Shown: positions 15,658-23,251 of the stretch, one piece after another
Layout of the letters: every line of letters begins with the position of its first letter
Position numbering within the stretch: the stretch's first letter is position 1
NCBI GenBank assembly: GCA_947253595.1
Contig: CAMXZR010000006.1
Location: forward strand, 1-44,602
DNA from: an uncultured Olsenella sp.
Lineage (GTDB): Bacteria > Actinomycetota > Coriobacteriia > Coriobacteriales > Atopobiaceae
Length of the DNA stretch: 44,602 bases
Direction of reading: 5' to 3'
Program-made: the position numbers and the translations under genes
The notes under the pieces: generated by a model
Seen by the model: only the letters and a program-made list of their open reading frames with translations
Told to the model about the DNA's origin: nothing
Database searches by the model: none

Positions 15658-16107
15658 CTACTTGATGACCAGCGTGTCGCAGTTGGCGCTCCTGGTCAGG
15701 AAGGTGGAGATCGAACCCAGGAGGGCGTACTTGATCGACGAGAGCCCGCGAGCCCCGCAGATGATGAGGTCGGGGCGGATGACGTCGATCATCTCCTCCT
15801 TCAGGGTCTCGCGGATGCGGCCGGCGCGCACGATGACCTCCACGCGCTTGATCTGGCCCTCCGCCTCTGCCTCGGCAACCTGGTCGGCGATGGAGGCGCG
15901 GAAGTCCTCCTCCAGGGAGGCGAGGAGGCCGCTGGGAAAGCTGCCCGCCGCCTCGAGGGCCGTCGCGTCGATGACGTGGCCTATGTAGAGCTCGGCGTTG
16001 TTGTTGGCAGCGACGATGACCGCCCGCCGCAGGACCTCTCCCTGCTGCTCCGTTCCGTCCAGGGTGACGAGGATCTTGTCGTAGCCCAGGTCCTGGTAGC
16101 TTGCCAT
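15658..16107 (-). CDS. Universal stress protein (UspA family)
   Basis: A 149-residue single-domain Usp protein: N-terminal YDKILVTLDGTEQQ, and the C-terminal nucleotide-binding segment ICGARGLSSIKYALLGSISTFL resembling the ATP-binding G-x2-G-x9-G-S/T motif. Such proteins are cytoplasmic dimers induced by starvation or stress. The ATG at 16107 has GGAGG eight bases upstream; the in-frame GTG at 16116 is too close to that site to be used. It is flanked by a convergent transporter gene and a co-directional RpiR regulator gene about 150 bp downstream of the latter, so a shared transcript is possible. Confidence 0.93.
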   Translation of the reverse strand: MASYQDLGYDKILVTLDGTEQQGEVLRRAVIVAANNNAELYIGHVIDATALEAAGSFPSGLLASLEEDFRASIADQVAEAEAEGQIKRVEVIVRAGRIRETLKEEMIDVIRPDLIICGARGLSSIKYALLGSISTFLTRSANCDTLVIK

Positions 16108-16258
16108 GGGGAACACCTCCAGAGGACGAATGCGCGTTTTCTGGAGTGTACCCGCGCTCCTCCGCGACCGCCCCGGCCGTGCTGCCGTCGGCTCCTCTGG
16201 CGACGTGGGCGGCGTCCCCGGTCGGCATCCCGGCGCATGCGGGCGAGGGAGATGCGCC

Positions 16259-17059
16259 CTAGGCCAACGGCCTCCTCGCCAGGGGATCCTGATTCCCCTC
16301 GTCCGAGATGGAGCTTCCGTCTTGCGAGGCCATGCGTGCGAACAGACGCTCGAAAAGGGCCTCCATCACGTAGTAGAAGCCTAGGCGGCTGTTGAGGTCC
16401 ATGCCGTCATAGGTGATCTGGCGATCGACGGCATAGAGGGCATGGTCGGCCAGGGCGGCCAGGCGGTTCTTCGAGAGGCCCGTGAGCGTCACGACCCTCA
16501 CGCCGCGTGCCTTGGCGATGAGCGTCGAGTCGATCGAGACGCCGGTCTCGCCGCTCACGCTGACGGCGAAGAGCAGGTCGATGCCGCGCAGGAGCTTGGC
16601 GGTGTGGGTCATGACGTGACGCTCCCTGAGCACCTCTGTGTGCTTGCGCAGGATCTTGAGCTTGCTGCAGAGGTCCTCGCAGGGCAGGACCGAGAGCCCC
16701 GAGGCGAAGAAGACGATTCGGTCGGCGGACTCGATGGCGTCGACGACCTCCTCCAGGAGGCGGTCGTTCAGGAGCTCGCGAGTGCGGACGATGGACTCGT
16801 CCAGGCTGGTCCGCTCGATGGTGAAGTTGCGTTCCTCGAGCGAGACGAGGTAGGAGGACTTCATCTCGTTGAAGCCGGAGAAGCCCAGCTTGTGTGCGAG
16901 CCGGGTGATCGCGTTGGGTGCCACGTAGAAGTGTGCGGCGAGCTCCTTTGCGCTGAGCCCCTGCACCCGCTCCTTGGAGGCAACCACGTAGCGCAGCATG
17001 TCAGTCTCCATGCGGTTGAGCCTGAGCGAGTTCTCCCTCACGGCGTCGTAGAACCTCAT
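16259..17059 (-). CDS. MurR/RpiR-family transcriptional regulator
   Basis: A 266-residue regulator with an N-terminal helix-turn-helix (about 1-77, core LSAKELAAHFYVAPNAITRL) and a C-terminal SIS domain (about 110-245) that binds phospho-sugars (DRIVFFASGLSVLPCEDL; LLFAVSVSGETGVS). Members control sugar, amino-sugar or sialic-acid genes. The ATG at 17059 is chosen because GAGGAGGGGGAC immediately precedes it; the longer frame to 17206 has no support. No sugar operon is adjacent, so its targets lie elsewhere or include itself. A second RpiR-type gene, broken, occurs at 35150-35944. Confidence 0.93.
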   Translation of the reverse strand: MRFYDAVRENSLRLNRMETDMLRYVVASKERVQGLSAKELAAHFYVAPNAITRLAHKLGFSGFNEMKSSYLVSLEERNFTIERTSLDESIVRTRELLNDRLLEEVVDAIESADRIVFFASGLSVLPCEDLCSKLKILRKHTEVLRERHVMTHTAKLLRGIDLLFAVSVSGETGVSIDSTLIAKARGVRVVTLTGLSKNRLAALADHALYAVDRQITYDGMDLNSRLGFYYVMEALFERLFARMASQDGSSISDEGNQDPLARRPLA

Positions 17060-17243
17060 GTCCCCCTCCTCAGACGTGTATCTCTGCACACAGCTCCTCC
17101 TCGACGCGGACCTCGATGCGATCAAGAAGGCCGGCAAGAGCACCGAAACCGTGGTCGCCGTGACGGACGCCGACGACCGGGAGATCGGTGACCTTGCCTC
17201 CGGCACGCTGAGTCGCGGGGACGTGCTCTTCTCCGTACGCTAG
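17058..17243 (+). CDS. Possible small protein of unknown function
   Basis: A 61-codon frame divergent from the RpiR gene, with the two start codons overlapping. The protein is acidic (TDADDREIGDLASGTLSRG) with no membrane segment and no motif I recognise. Codons end almost always in G or C like real genes here. Its best support is a strong plus-strand intrinsic terminator 18 bp after its stop, which has no other gene to serve. Against it, there is no Shine-Dalgarno before the ATG and its promoter would have to lie inside the RpiR gene. It could be the 3' remnant of a larger gene truncated by rearrangement. Confidence 0.4.
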   Translation: MSPSSDVYLCTQLLLDADLDAIKKAGKSTETVVAVTDADDREIGDLASGTLSRGDVLFSVR

Positions 17244-17260
17244 CCGGACGAGCGGGGCGA

Positions 17261-17309
17261 ACGCGAACGGCCCCCGCGCTCGTCGCGCCGGGGCCGTTCG
17301 CGTTTCTCG
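17261..17309 (+). terminator. Strong intrinsic terminator
   Basis: ACGCGAACGGCCCC at 17261-17274 pairs perfectly with GGGGCCGTTCGCGT at 17290-17303 (14 bp), followed by TTCTCGT. There is no T-run on the other strand, so it acts on plus-strand transcripts ending after the small ORF at 17243. Confidence 0.8.
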
Positions 17310-17412
17310 TGGTGGGAGGCCGTCCTGGGAGGCATCCCGTGCCGGCGCTGTCATAGTTAGCCCCGAACGCTCGGGGAGTCCTTCCCGGGGACGACGTCGT
17401 GGGGAGGGACCC

Positions 17413-18345
17413 ATGGATCTGGTCGGGCTTCTCAAGGCCGCGCTCTTCGGCCTGGTGGAGGGGGTCACGGAGTGGCTTCCCGTCTCGTCTACGGGGCACA
17501 TGCTCCTGTTGGACCAGTTCGTGAGGCTGGACGTCTCCGCCGACTTCTGGAACATGTTCCTGGTCGTGGTCCAGCTGGGCGCCATCCTCGCCGTCTGCGC
17601 GCTCTACTTCCGCGAGCTCAATCCCTTCTCGCGCCGGAAGGATGCCCTCCAGCGTAGGGCTACCTGGTCGCTCTGGGCGAAGATCGTCGTCGCCTGCCTG
17701 CCTGCGGCGGTCATAGGCATCCCGCTCAACGACTGGATGGAGGAGCATCTGGGAGGCCCCTTCGTGATCGCCGGCGCCCTCATCGCATACGGCATCGCCT
17801 TCATCGTCATCGAGTCCGGCCGAGAGAGGCGCGCCTCCGCCCTTGCGGCGGAGGTCTCGGGCGCGGGCAAGGCGCGTCACCTCGCCCGTCCTGCCGAGTC
17901 GGAGGGGGAGGGCCCCTCTGCGCTCGCCGATGCGGACGCCCGCGTGCGGGACATCGACTCGCTCGACTGGCCCACGGCGATTGGCATCGGCGTGTTCCAG
18001 GCGCTTTCGATGGTGCCGGGGACCTCGCGCTCCGGCTCCACCATCATCGGCGGGCTGATCCTGGGCTGCTCGCGCAGGGTCGCGGCCGAGTTCACCTTCT
18101 ACCTTGCCATCCCCGTGATGTTCGGGGCGAGCGGCCTGCGCCTCGCGAAGTACTTCCTCAAGGGCAACGGGTTCGCGCCCAACGAGGCCATGGTCCTGGC
18201 CGTGGGCTGCCTCGTGGCCTTCCTCGTGTCCCTCGCCGTCATCCGCTTCCTGATGGGCTACGTCCGCAGGCATGACTTCCGGCCCTTCGGCTGGTATCGC
18301 ATCGTGCTGGGCGTTGCGGTCGTCGCCTACTTCCTTCTGGCCTAG
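17413..18345 (+). CDS. uppP: Undecaprenyl-diphosphatase (UppP/BacA)
   Basis: Membrane enzyme that dephosphorylates undecaprenyl diphosphate to recycle the lipid carrier for peptidoglycan and other wall polymers; it can confer bacitracin tolerance. The 310-residue protein has the first signature LVEGVTEWLPVSSTGH (catalytic Glu16 and Glu20) and the second MVPGTSRSGSTIIGGLILG, with about eight hydrophobic segments. GGGGAGGG precedes the ATG. It is about 40 residues longer than usual. The extra length is a polar, charged loop (about 136-178) between membrane helices, rich in Arg, Ala, Glu and Ser. It stands alone between two terminator-like hairpins. Confidence 0.95.
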   Translation: MDLVGLLKAALFGLVEGVTEWLPVSSTGHMLLLDQFVRLDVSADFWNMFLVVVQLGAILAVCALYFRELNPFSRRKDALQRRATWSLWAKIVVACLPAAVIGIPLNDWMEEHLGGPFVIAGALIAYGIAFIVIESGRERRASALAAEVSGAGKARHLARPAESEGEGPSALADADARVRDIDSLDWPTAIGIGVFQALSMVPGTSRSGSTIIGGLILGCSRRVAAEFTFYLAIPVMFGASGLRLAKYFLKGNGFAPNEAMVLAVGCLVAFLVSLAVIRFLMGYVRRHDFRPFGWYRIVLGVAVVAYFLLA

Positions 18346-18686
18346 GCCTGGGGTCCGCCGCGCGCCCCTCGCCCTCTGTTCGCGCCATGCGCTGACGCCC
18401 CAGGCTGGCCTCACCGGGCTTGCCTGGGGCACTCTTCTGTCGCTGCCGTGACGTCGGGTGCGCACCGATACGTCACGCATCGGGCGCATCCGCTGCATGT
18501 CGCGCAAGGCGATGCATTTTGGTGAACAGGGAGTAACGGCTGTATAAAACCCTGGGGCTTGGGGGTATCGTAGCTAGAGTTTATTCCTACCGGTCAAGTA
18601 TGATTAGCCCCGCCACCTCGCCCATCCGGGCATCCGTGGCGGGAGGGCGGCAGGTCCTGCGCCCGCTCAAGCGGAAAGGCATCACC
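18346..18686. other. Intergenic: uppP terminator hairpin, then promoter and leader of the amino-acid ABC operon
   Basis: GCCCCAGGC (18397-18405) and GCCTGGGGC (18422-18430) form a 9-bp stem followed by ACTCTTCTG, a plausible terminator for uppP. A promoter candidate for the next operon is TTGGTG (18519-18524), an 18-bp spacer and TATAAA (18543-18548). The transcribed leader would hold an 8-bp hairpin, CCCGCCAC (18609-18616) with GTGGCGGG (18636-18643), about 45 bases before the start codon. Confidence 0.5.
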
Positions 18687-19670
18687 ATGAAGAACGACGT
18701 GTCCAAGACCACGCCCTTCGCGACCCGCCGTCAGGCCCTCGGCCTGGGTGCCGGCACCCTCGCGGCCCTCGCGCTGGCGGCTTGCAGCCCCGACGACGCC
18801 AACTCCGGCTCCTCCTCCAACTCCTCCGCGGACGCCACCGCGACCGCCATCGACGTCAGCGCCTACGACAGCCTGATTGCGGCCGGCGAGGTTGCCGACG
18901 AGGCCACCGTCCAGGCCAGCAGCTGGGCCAAGGCCATCAAGGACGCGGGCAGCTTCCGCGTCGGCACCACCCGCACCTCCACCCTCTTCAGCCTCCTCAA
19001 CGAGACGGACGGCAAGCTCCGCGGCTTCGACGCGGGCCTCTCGCAGCTCCTCGCCCGCTACATCCTGGGCGACGAGTCCAAGATCGAGGTCACCCAGGTG
19101 ACCTCGGACACCCGCGAGTCCGTGCTGATCAACGGCCAGGTCGACGCCGTCTTCGCCACCTACTCCATCACCGACGCGCGCAAGAAGCTCATCTCGTTCG
19201 CCGGCCCCTACTACACCTCGCAGCAGGGTATCCTCGTCAAGGCGGAGAACACCGACATCAACGGCGTGGACGACCTGAAGGGCAAGAACGTCGCCGCGCA
19301 GTCCGGCTCCACCGGTCCCAGCGTCGTCGCCGAGTTCGCCCCCGAGGCGAAGGTCCAGGAGTTCAGCACCGACGAGGAGGCGCGCACCGCGCTGGAGCAG
19401 GGTCGCGTCGACGCCTACGTCATCGACGTCACCCTGCACTACGGCAGCATCGCCAAGAACCCGGGCAAGTACCGCATCGCCGGCGACCCCTTCGGCCCCG
19501 ACGACCCCTACGGCATCGGTCTGCCCCTTGGCTCCGACGGGGTCGCCTTCGTGAACGCCTTCCTCAAGAAGGTCGAGGACGAGGGCACCTGGGGCAAGCT
19601 CTGGCAGATTGCCATCGGTGATCGCACCGGCGTCGCGTCCGCGCCCGAGCCTCCCGCCATCCAGGCCTAG
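18687..19670 (+). CDS. Amino-acid ABC transporter substrate-binding lipoprotein (SBP family 3)
   Basis: Extracellular lipoprotein that captures a polar amino acid, probably of the glutamate type, for the permease encoded just downstream. The 327-residue precursor has a twin-arginine-like start (ATRRQALGLGAGTLAAL) and a lipobox LALAAC at about residues 28-33, so it is lipid-anchored. A Ser/Asn-rich linker follows. The family-3 fold shows SFRVGTTRTSTLFSL, the signature-like region GFDAGLSQLLARYILG and the acidic hinge YVIDVTLHYG. The ATG at 18687 is supported by GGAAAGG upstream; the frame open from 18600 is not. A hairpin after its stop probably raises its mRNA level over the permease genes. 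Confidence 0.93.
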   Translation: MKNDVSKTTPFATRRQALGLGAGTLAALALAACSPDDANSGSSSNSSADATATAIDVSAYDSLIAAGEVADEATVQASSWAKAIKDAGSFRVGTTRTSTLFSLLNETDGKLRGFDAGLSQLLARYILGDESKIEVTQVTSDTRESVLINGQVDAVFATYSITDARKKLISFAGPYYTSQQGILVKAENTDINGVDDLKGKNVAAQSGSTGPSVVAEFAPEAKVQEFSTDEEARTALEQGRVDAYVIDVTLHYGSIAKNPGKYRIAGDPFGPDDPYGIGLPLGSDGVAFVNAFLKKVEDEGTWGKLWQIAIGDRTGVASAPEPPAIQA

Positions 19671-19722
19671 CTCGAGGCGAACGGGGCGGCCATGACGGGA
19701 CGCCCACCACATGAACCTGGGC

Positions 19723-19763
19723 AACGGGGCCTTCGTGCGTTCCCTGCGCGCGAGGGCCCCGTT
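19723..19763 (+). terminator. Intercistronic hairpin after the binding-protein gene
   Basis: AACGGGGCC (19723-19731) pairs with GGCCCCGTT (19755-19763) in a 9-bp stem. The following bases are GAGGTAAGGAGAGG, the permease ribosome-binding site, not a T-run. It is more likely a partial terminator or RNA-stabilising stem that sets the binding protein to permease ratio. Confidence 0.55.
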
Positions 19764-19780
19764 GAGGTAAGGAGAGGTAC

Positions 19781-20440
19781 ATGGGGCTCTCTGAGCTTCT
19801 CTCTACATATGGTGACGTCTACCTGACGGCGTTGCTCACCACTTGGAAGATGACGGCCGTCTCGTACGCGGGCGCCATGGCGCTCGCCCTGGTGATTACC
19901 GTCATGCGCGTTTCTCCCATCAGGCCCCTGCGCATCATGGGAGACCTCTACGTGCAGGTGTTCCGCAATATCCCGGGCGTCTCGCTGGTGATCATCATCG
20001 TGTACGCGCTGCCCGTACTGAAGGTCGTGCTGGACTACGGCCCGAGCGTGGTCATCGCCTGTGTGCTCCTGGGGTCTGCCTTCGGCTCCGAGAACTTCAT
20101 GAGCGGCATCAACACCATCGGCGTGGGCCAGATTGAGGCCGCACGCTCCCTGGGCATGGGCTTCGGCCAGATTCAGCGCCAGGTCGTGATTCCCCAGGCC
20201 CTGCGCTCGACGATCCTGCCCATGACCAATCTGCTCATCGCGGTGATGCTCACCACGGCCCTGGGCTCGCAGGTGCCGCTGAGCCCCAACGAGCTCACGG
20301 GTGCCGTGTCGTACATCAACACGAGGTCTACCGGAGGCATCCTCGCCTTTGCCGTCTCGGCCCTTGGCTACGTGCTGACCGCCGTGGTCATCGGCTTCGT
20401 CGGAAACCGCATCGACAAGAGGGTGAGGATTGTCCGATGA
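19781..20440 (+). CDS. Amino-acid ABC transporter permease (first subunit)
   Basis: A 219-residue inner-membrane permease of the HisM/GluC type with about five helices. The cytoplasmic coupling loop that docks on the ATPase is EAARSLGMGFGQIQRQVVIPQA, shown here in two parts (EAARSLGMGFGQ then IQRQVVIPQA) at about 120-141. AGGAGAGG lies just before the ATG. The stop overlaps the start of the second permease (ATGA), so the two are translationally coupled and form a heterodimeric pore. It works with the binding protein at 18687 and the ATPase at 21437. Confidence 0.94.
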   Translation: MGLSELLSTYGDVYLTALLTTWKMTAVSYAGAMALALVITVMRVSPIRPLRIMGDLYVQVFRNIPGVSLVIIIVYALPVLKVVLDYGPSVVIACVLLGSAFGSENFMSGINTIGVGQIEAARSLGMGFGQIQRQVVIPQALRSTILPMTNLLIAVMLTTALGSQVPLSPNELTGAVSYINTRSTGGILAFAVSALGYVLTAVVIGFVGNRIDKRVRIVR

Positions 20441-21288
20441 GCTCCCAGACCGACACCATGTCCATGAGGGATGCCCTCTTCGAGGCTCCCGGACCCAGGA
20501 TGCGCCGCAACATCCGCATCGGCACGGTCGTCTCGCTCGTGCTCGTCGCGGTGGCCCTTGGCCTTGTGGTGCAGCGCTTCTACCTGACGGGACAGCTCGC
20601 CGCCAAGTACTGGACCTTCTTCGGTCGGGCGTCCACCTGGGCGTTCCTGGGCAGCGGCTTTCTGGGCACCATCCAGGTCGCCCTGGTGGCCGGAGCCATC
20701 GCCCTGGTGCTGGGCCTCGTGCTCATGCTGGGAAGGACCAGCTCCCTGGGGCCGCTCGCACTCGTCTCGCGCGTGGTCATCGACTTCTTCCGCGGCGTGC
20801 CCAGCCTTCTCCTGATTTACTTCTTCTTCCTGGTCGTCCCCCAGTATGGCATCAAGCTCTCGTCCTTCTGGATGATTACGCTGCCGGTGGGGCTTGCCGC
20901 CTCGGGCGTGCTCGCCGAGGTCTTCCGCGCCGGCGTCAATGCGGTGCCGCGCGGGCAGGTCGAGGCCGCCATGTCCCTGGGCATGAGCAAGCGCAAGATC
21001 ACCTTCAAGATCGTGCTGCCCCAGGCCGTCCGCTTCGTGATCCCCACCCTCATCTCTCAGCTGGTGGTCGTGGTGAAGGACACGACCGTGGCCTACGTGG
21101 TGAGCTACCCCGACATGCTGCAGAACGCGCGCGTGCTCATCACCAACTACGACGCGCTCGTGAGCACCTACTTCGTGATCGCGATCATCTACATCCTGCT
21201 CAACTACCTCATCAACAAGGCGTCGGTGGCGGTGGCGCGCAGGACGGGGACCAAGATCATCTCGCGCACCAGCACGTCGGCCTTGTAG
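20437..21288 (+). CDS. Amino-acid ABC transporter permease (second subunit)
   Basis: A 283-residue permease forming a heterodimer with the preceding protein. It has a 30-residue cytoplasmic N-terminus, a first helix at about 29-48, and the ATPase-coupling loop QVEAAMSLGMSKRKITFKI in the second half. Family features include FFRGVPSLLLIYFFFLVVPQYG and VVVVKDTTVAYVVSYPDML. Its length and extended N-terminus resemble GluD-type permeases. A gap of 148 bp separates it from the ATPase gene; I see no clear terminator in it, so the ATPase is probably read from the same promoter. Confidence 0.94.
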   Translation: MSSQTDTMSMRDALFEAPGPRMRRNIRIGTVVSLVLVAVALGLVVQRFYLTGQLAAKYWTFFGRASTWAFLGSGFLGTIQVALVAGAIALVLGLVLMLGRTSSLGPLALVSRVVIDFFRGVPSLLLIYFFFLVVPQYGIKLSSFWMITLPVGLAASGVLAEVFRAGVNAVPRGQVEAAMSLGMSKRKITFKIVLPQAVRFVIPTLISQLVVVVKDTTVAYVVSYPDMLQNARVLITNYDALVSTYFVIAIIYILLNYLINKASVAVARRTGTKIISRTSTSAL

Positions 21289-21436
21289 GCTGGCGCCTGC
21301 GTCCAGGCGGGGCGACGACGGATTCTTGTCTAAGTCTCCTGCCTGGTCGCGACGTCCCTGCAGGCGAGAGTCGCGCAACATCCCCGGCCGCGGACGCCGG
21401 GCCAGGAGTCAAACGTAACGTCGATCGGAGACACAG

Positions 21437-22198
21437 ATGGCCACGGAAGAGACCAGCACGCAGGCGCCCGTCATCGAGCTGGACCACGTCAGCAAGCACT
21501 ACGGAGACCTCCACGTCCTGCGCGACGTGAGCCTCAAGGTCAAGAAGGGCGAGGTCGTCGTGGTCATCGGTCCCTCGGGCTCTGGCAAGTCGACCCTCTG
21601 CCGCACCATCAACCGGCTCGAGACCATCGACGGCGGCCGGATCCTCATCGAGGGAGAGCCGCTCCCCGAGGAGGGTCGCGAGCTCGCCGCCGTGAGGGCC
21701 GAGATTGGCATGGTCTTCCAGTCCTTCAACCTCTTCGCGCACAAGAGCATTCTGGACAACGTGACCATGGGCCCGGTCGAGGTGCTGGGAAGGCCTCGCA
21801 AGGAGGCCGAGGCCGAGGCGATGGAGCTCCTGCGGCGCGTGGGCGTGGCCGAGCAGGCACAGAAGGTGCCGGCCCAGCTCTCCGGCGGGCAGCAGCAGCG
21901 CGTGGCAATCGCGCGCTCCCTGGCCATGCACCCCAAGGCCATGCTCTTCGACGAGCCCACGAGCGCCCTCGACCCCGAGATGATCAACGAGGTCCTGGAC
22001 GTCATGGTCGAGCTGGCTAGGCAGGGCATGACCATGGTGGTGGTCACGCACGAGATGAACTTCGCCCGTCGCGTGAGCGACCGCGTGGTATTCATGGCCG
22101 ACGGACAGATCGTGGAGGAGGGGACCCCGGCGGAGTTCTTCGACCATCCGCAGTCCCAGCGCGCGAGGGACTTCCTGGACTCCATCAAGGGACACTAG
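21437..22198 (+). CDS. Amino-acid ABC transporter ATP-binding protein
   Basis: A 253-residue ATPase that powers the importer. Walker A is GPSGSGKST, the Q loop is MVFQSFNLF, the signature is LSGGQQQRVAIARSL, Walker B is AMLFDEPTSALD and the H loop is VVVTHEM. The text FNLFAHKSILDNVTMGPV is typical of the polar amino-acid (GlnQ/HisP/GluA) subgroup. CGGAGAC lies seven to eight bases before the ATG. It is cytoplasmic and docks on the two permeases encoded upstream. Confidence 0.96.
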   Translation: MATEETSTQAPVIELDHVSKHYGDLHVLRDVSLKVKKGEVVVVIGPSGSGKSTLCRTINRLETIDGGRILIEGEPLPEEGRELAAVRAEIGMVFQSFNLFAHKSILDNVTMGPVEVLGRPRKEAEAEAMELLRRVGVAEQAQKVPAQLSGGQQQRVAIARSLAMHPKAMLFDEPTSALDPEMINEVLDVMVELARQGMTMVVVTHEMNFARRVSDRVVFMADGQIVEEGTPAEFFDHPQSQRARDFLDSIKGH

Positions 22199-22288
22199 GG
22201 AAGGGTCGCGCGCGGCTGGGGGCATGGCCCCCACGGCCGGCTCCTTCGGGGCACGTGGGTCGGCTGCTGACTTCGCGGAGAGGGGAGT

Positions 22289-22317
22289 TTGCGACCGCCC
22301 GTGCGGATTGCTAGCAT
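22289..22317 (+). promoter_or_regulatory. Sigma-70-type promoter candidate for the phosphatase gene
   Basis: TTGCGA (22289-22294), a 17-bp spacer and TAGCAT (22312-22317), ending 46 bp before the start codon. Spacing is optimal and both hexamers match the consensus at four of six positions. Confidence 0.5.
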
Positions 22318-22363
22318 CGAAAGACACGTGACGGTACCGCGTGCGAGCACCAGCGAGGAGCCC

Positions 22364-22813
22364 ATGACCAGCATCCTGTTCATATGCCACGGCAACATCT
22401 GCCGTTCGACCATGGCGCAGTACGTGATGGAGCAGCTCGTGCGCGACGCGGGCCGCGAGGGGGACTTTCTGGTCGACTCCGCAGCGACCAGCCGCGAGGA
22501 GATAGGCAACGACGTCCATCCCGGCACCCGCAGGAAGCTCGCGCGCGAGGGCGTGCCCTGCGGCCACCACCGCGCGCGTCAGGTCACGCATGCCGACTAC
22601 GCCGCCTTCGACCAGCTGGTCATCATGGACGAGGAGAACCGCCGGGGCCTCTCTCGCATCATCGGGGCTGACCCGGAAGGCAAGGTCACGAAGCTCCTGG
22701 ACTGGTCTGGGGAGGACCGCGACGTCGCCGACCCCTGGTACACGGGCGACTTCGACACAACCTACCGTGACGTGACCGCCGGTTGCGAGGCCCTCCTCGC
22801 TCAGCTCCCCTGA
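22364..22813 (+). CDS. Low-molecular-weight protein-tyrosine phosphatase
   Basis: A 149-residue cytoplasmic phosphatase of the LMW-PTP family. The P-loop is CHGNICRS near the N-terminus (nucleophile Cys8, Arg14). The general acid is the Asp of VADPWYTGDF near residue 123. It would remove phosphate from tyrosine (or arginine) residues, and such enzymes often counter a tyrosine kinase in capsule regulation, but no kinase is nearby. The ATG at 22364 follows GAGGAG by three bases; the longer frame from 22289 overlaps the promoter candidate. Its last 13 bp overlap the end of the convergent YgbA-like gene. Confidence 0.95.
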   Translation: MTSILFICHGNICRSTMAQYVMEQLVRDAGREGDFLVDSAATSREEIGNDVHPGTRRKLAREGVPCGHHRARQVTHADYAAFDQLVIMDEENRRGLSRIIGADPEGKVTKLLDWSGEDRDVADPWYTGDFDTTYRDVTAGCEALLAQLP

Positions 22814-23157
22814 GGCCTCCTGGCGCGCCGCGCCGCCGCCATGGTCTCGAGCCCGTGGTGGATGGCCATGACGGGATGGTGCAGGAGCATGCGGGGCCCC
22901 GCCCAGCGCATGAGCTCGCGGATCTGCTCGGCACGGGTCGGGGCGTAGCAATGCGTGGGGCACTGCGAGCAGAACGTCTTCGTCGCCATGTGAGGGCAGC
23001 GGGCTATGCGCGCAAGCGCGTAGCCGAGCAGCTCGGCACAGTCGTCGCAGAGACCGTCGCGTGAGCCGTGGAGAGCCCGGCAGCGCAGGGCGACCATCTG
23101 AGAGACGACCTCGGCCTCGCGCCTGCGCTTCCTCTCGACCCTTTCGCCCTCGTCCAC
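22801..23157 (-). CDS. YgbA-like (nitrous-oxide-stimulated promoter family) protein
   Basis: A 118-residue Cys/His-rich protein. The conserved block CPHMATKTFCSQCPTHCY and HHPVMAIHHGLE match the small family named after E. coli YgbA, whose gene is induced by nitrosative stress through NsrR and which helps growth under nitric oxide. Two further cysteines lie in CDDCAELL. The Cys/His pattern suggests a metal, cluster or haem site, which is inference. The start is a GTG at 23157 with only a weak GGA upstream; a later start is possible. Its stop lies inside the 3' end of the convergent phosphatase gene (13-bp overlap). Confidence 0.82.
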   Translation of the reverse strand: MDEGERVERKRRREAEVVSQMVALRCRALHGSRDGLCDDCAELLGYALARIARCPHMATKTFCSQCPTHCYAPTRAEQIRELMRWAGPRMLLHHPVMAIHHGLETMAAARRARRPQGS

Positions 23158-23251
23158 TTGGATCCGTCCGTCCCGTCATCCGAGAAAACCGTCCGCTGAG
23201 TCCACCAGCCAAGACTAACTTCAGGGACAAGAAGTCGCAAGCCGAGAGGCA

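Noticed and set aside
21257..23230. Long minus-strand open frame across the ABC ATPase and phosphatase genes
   Set aside because: Shadow of the plus-strand genes; the plus strand carries Walker A/B, the ABC signature and the LMW-PTP P-loop.
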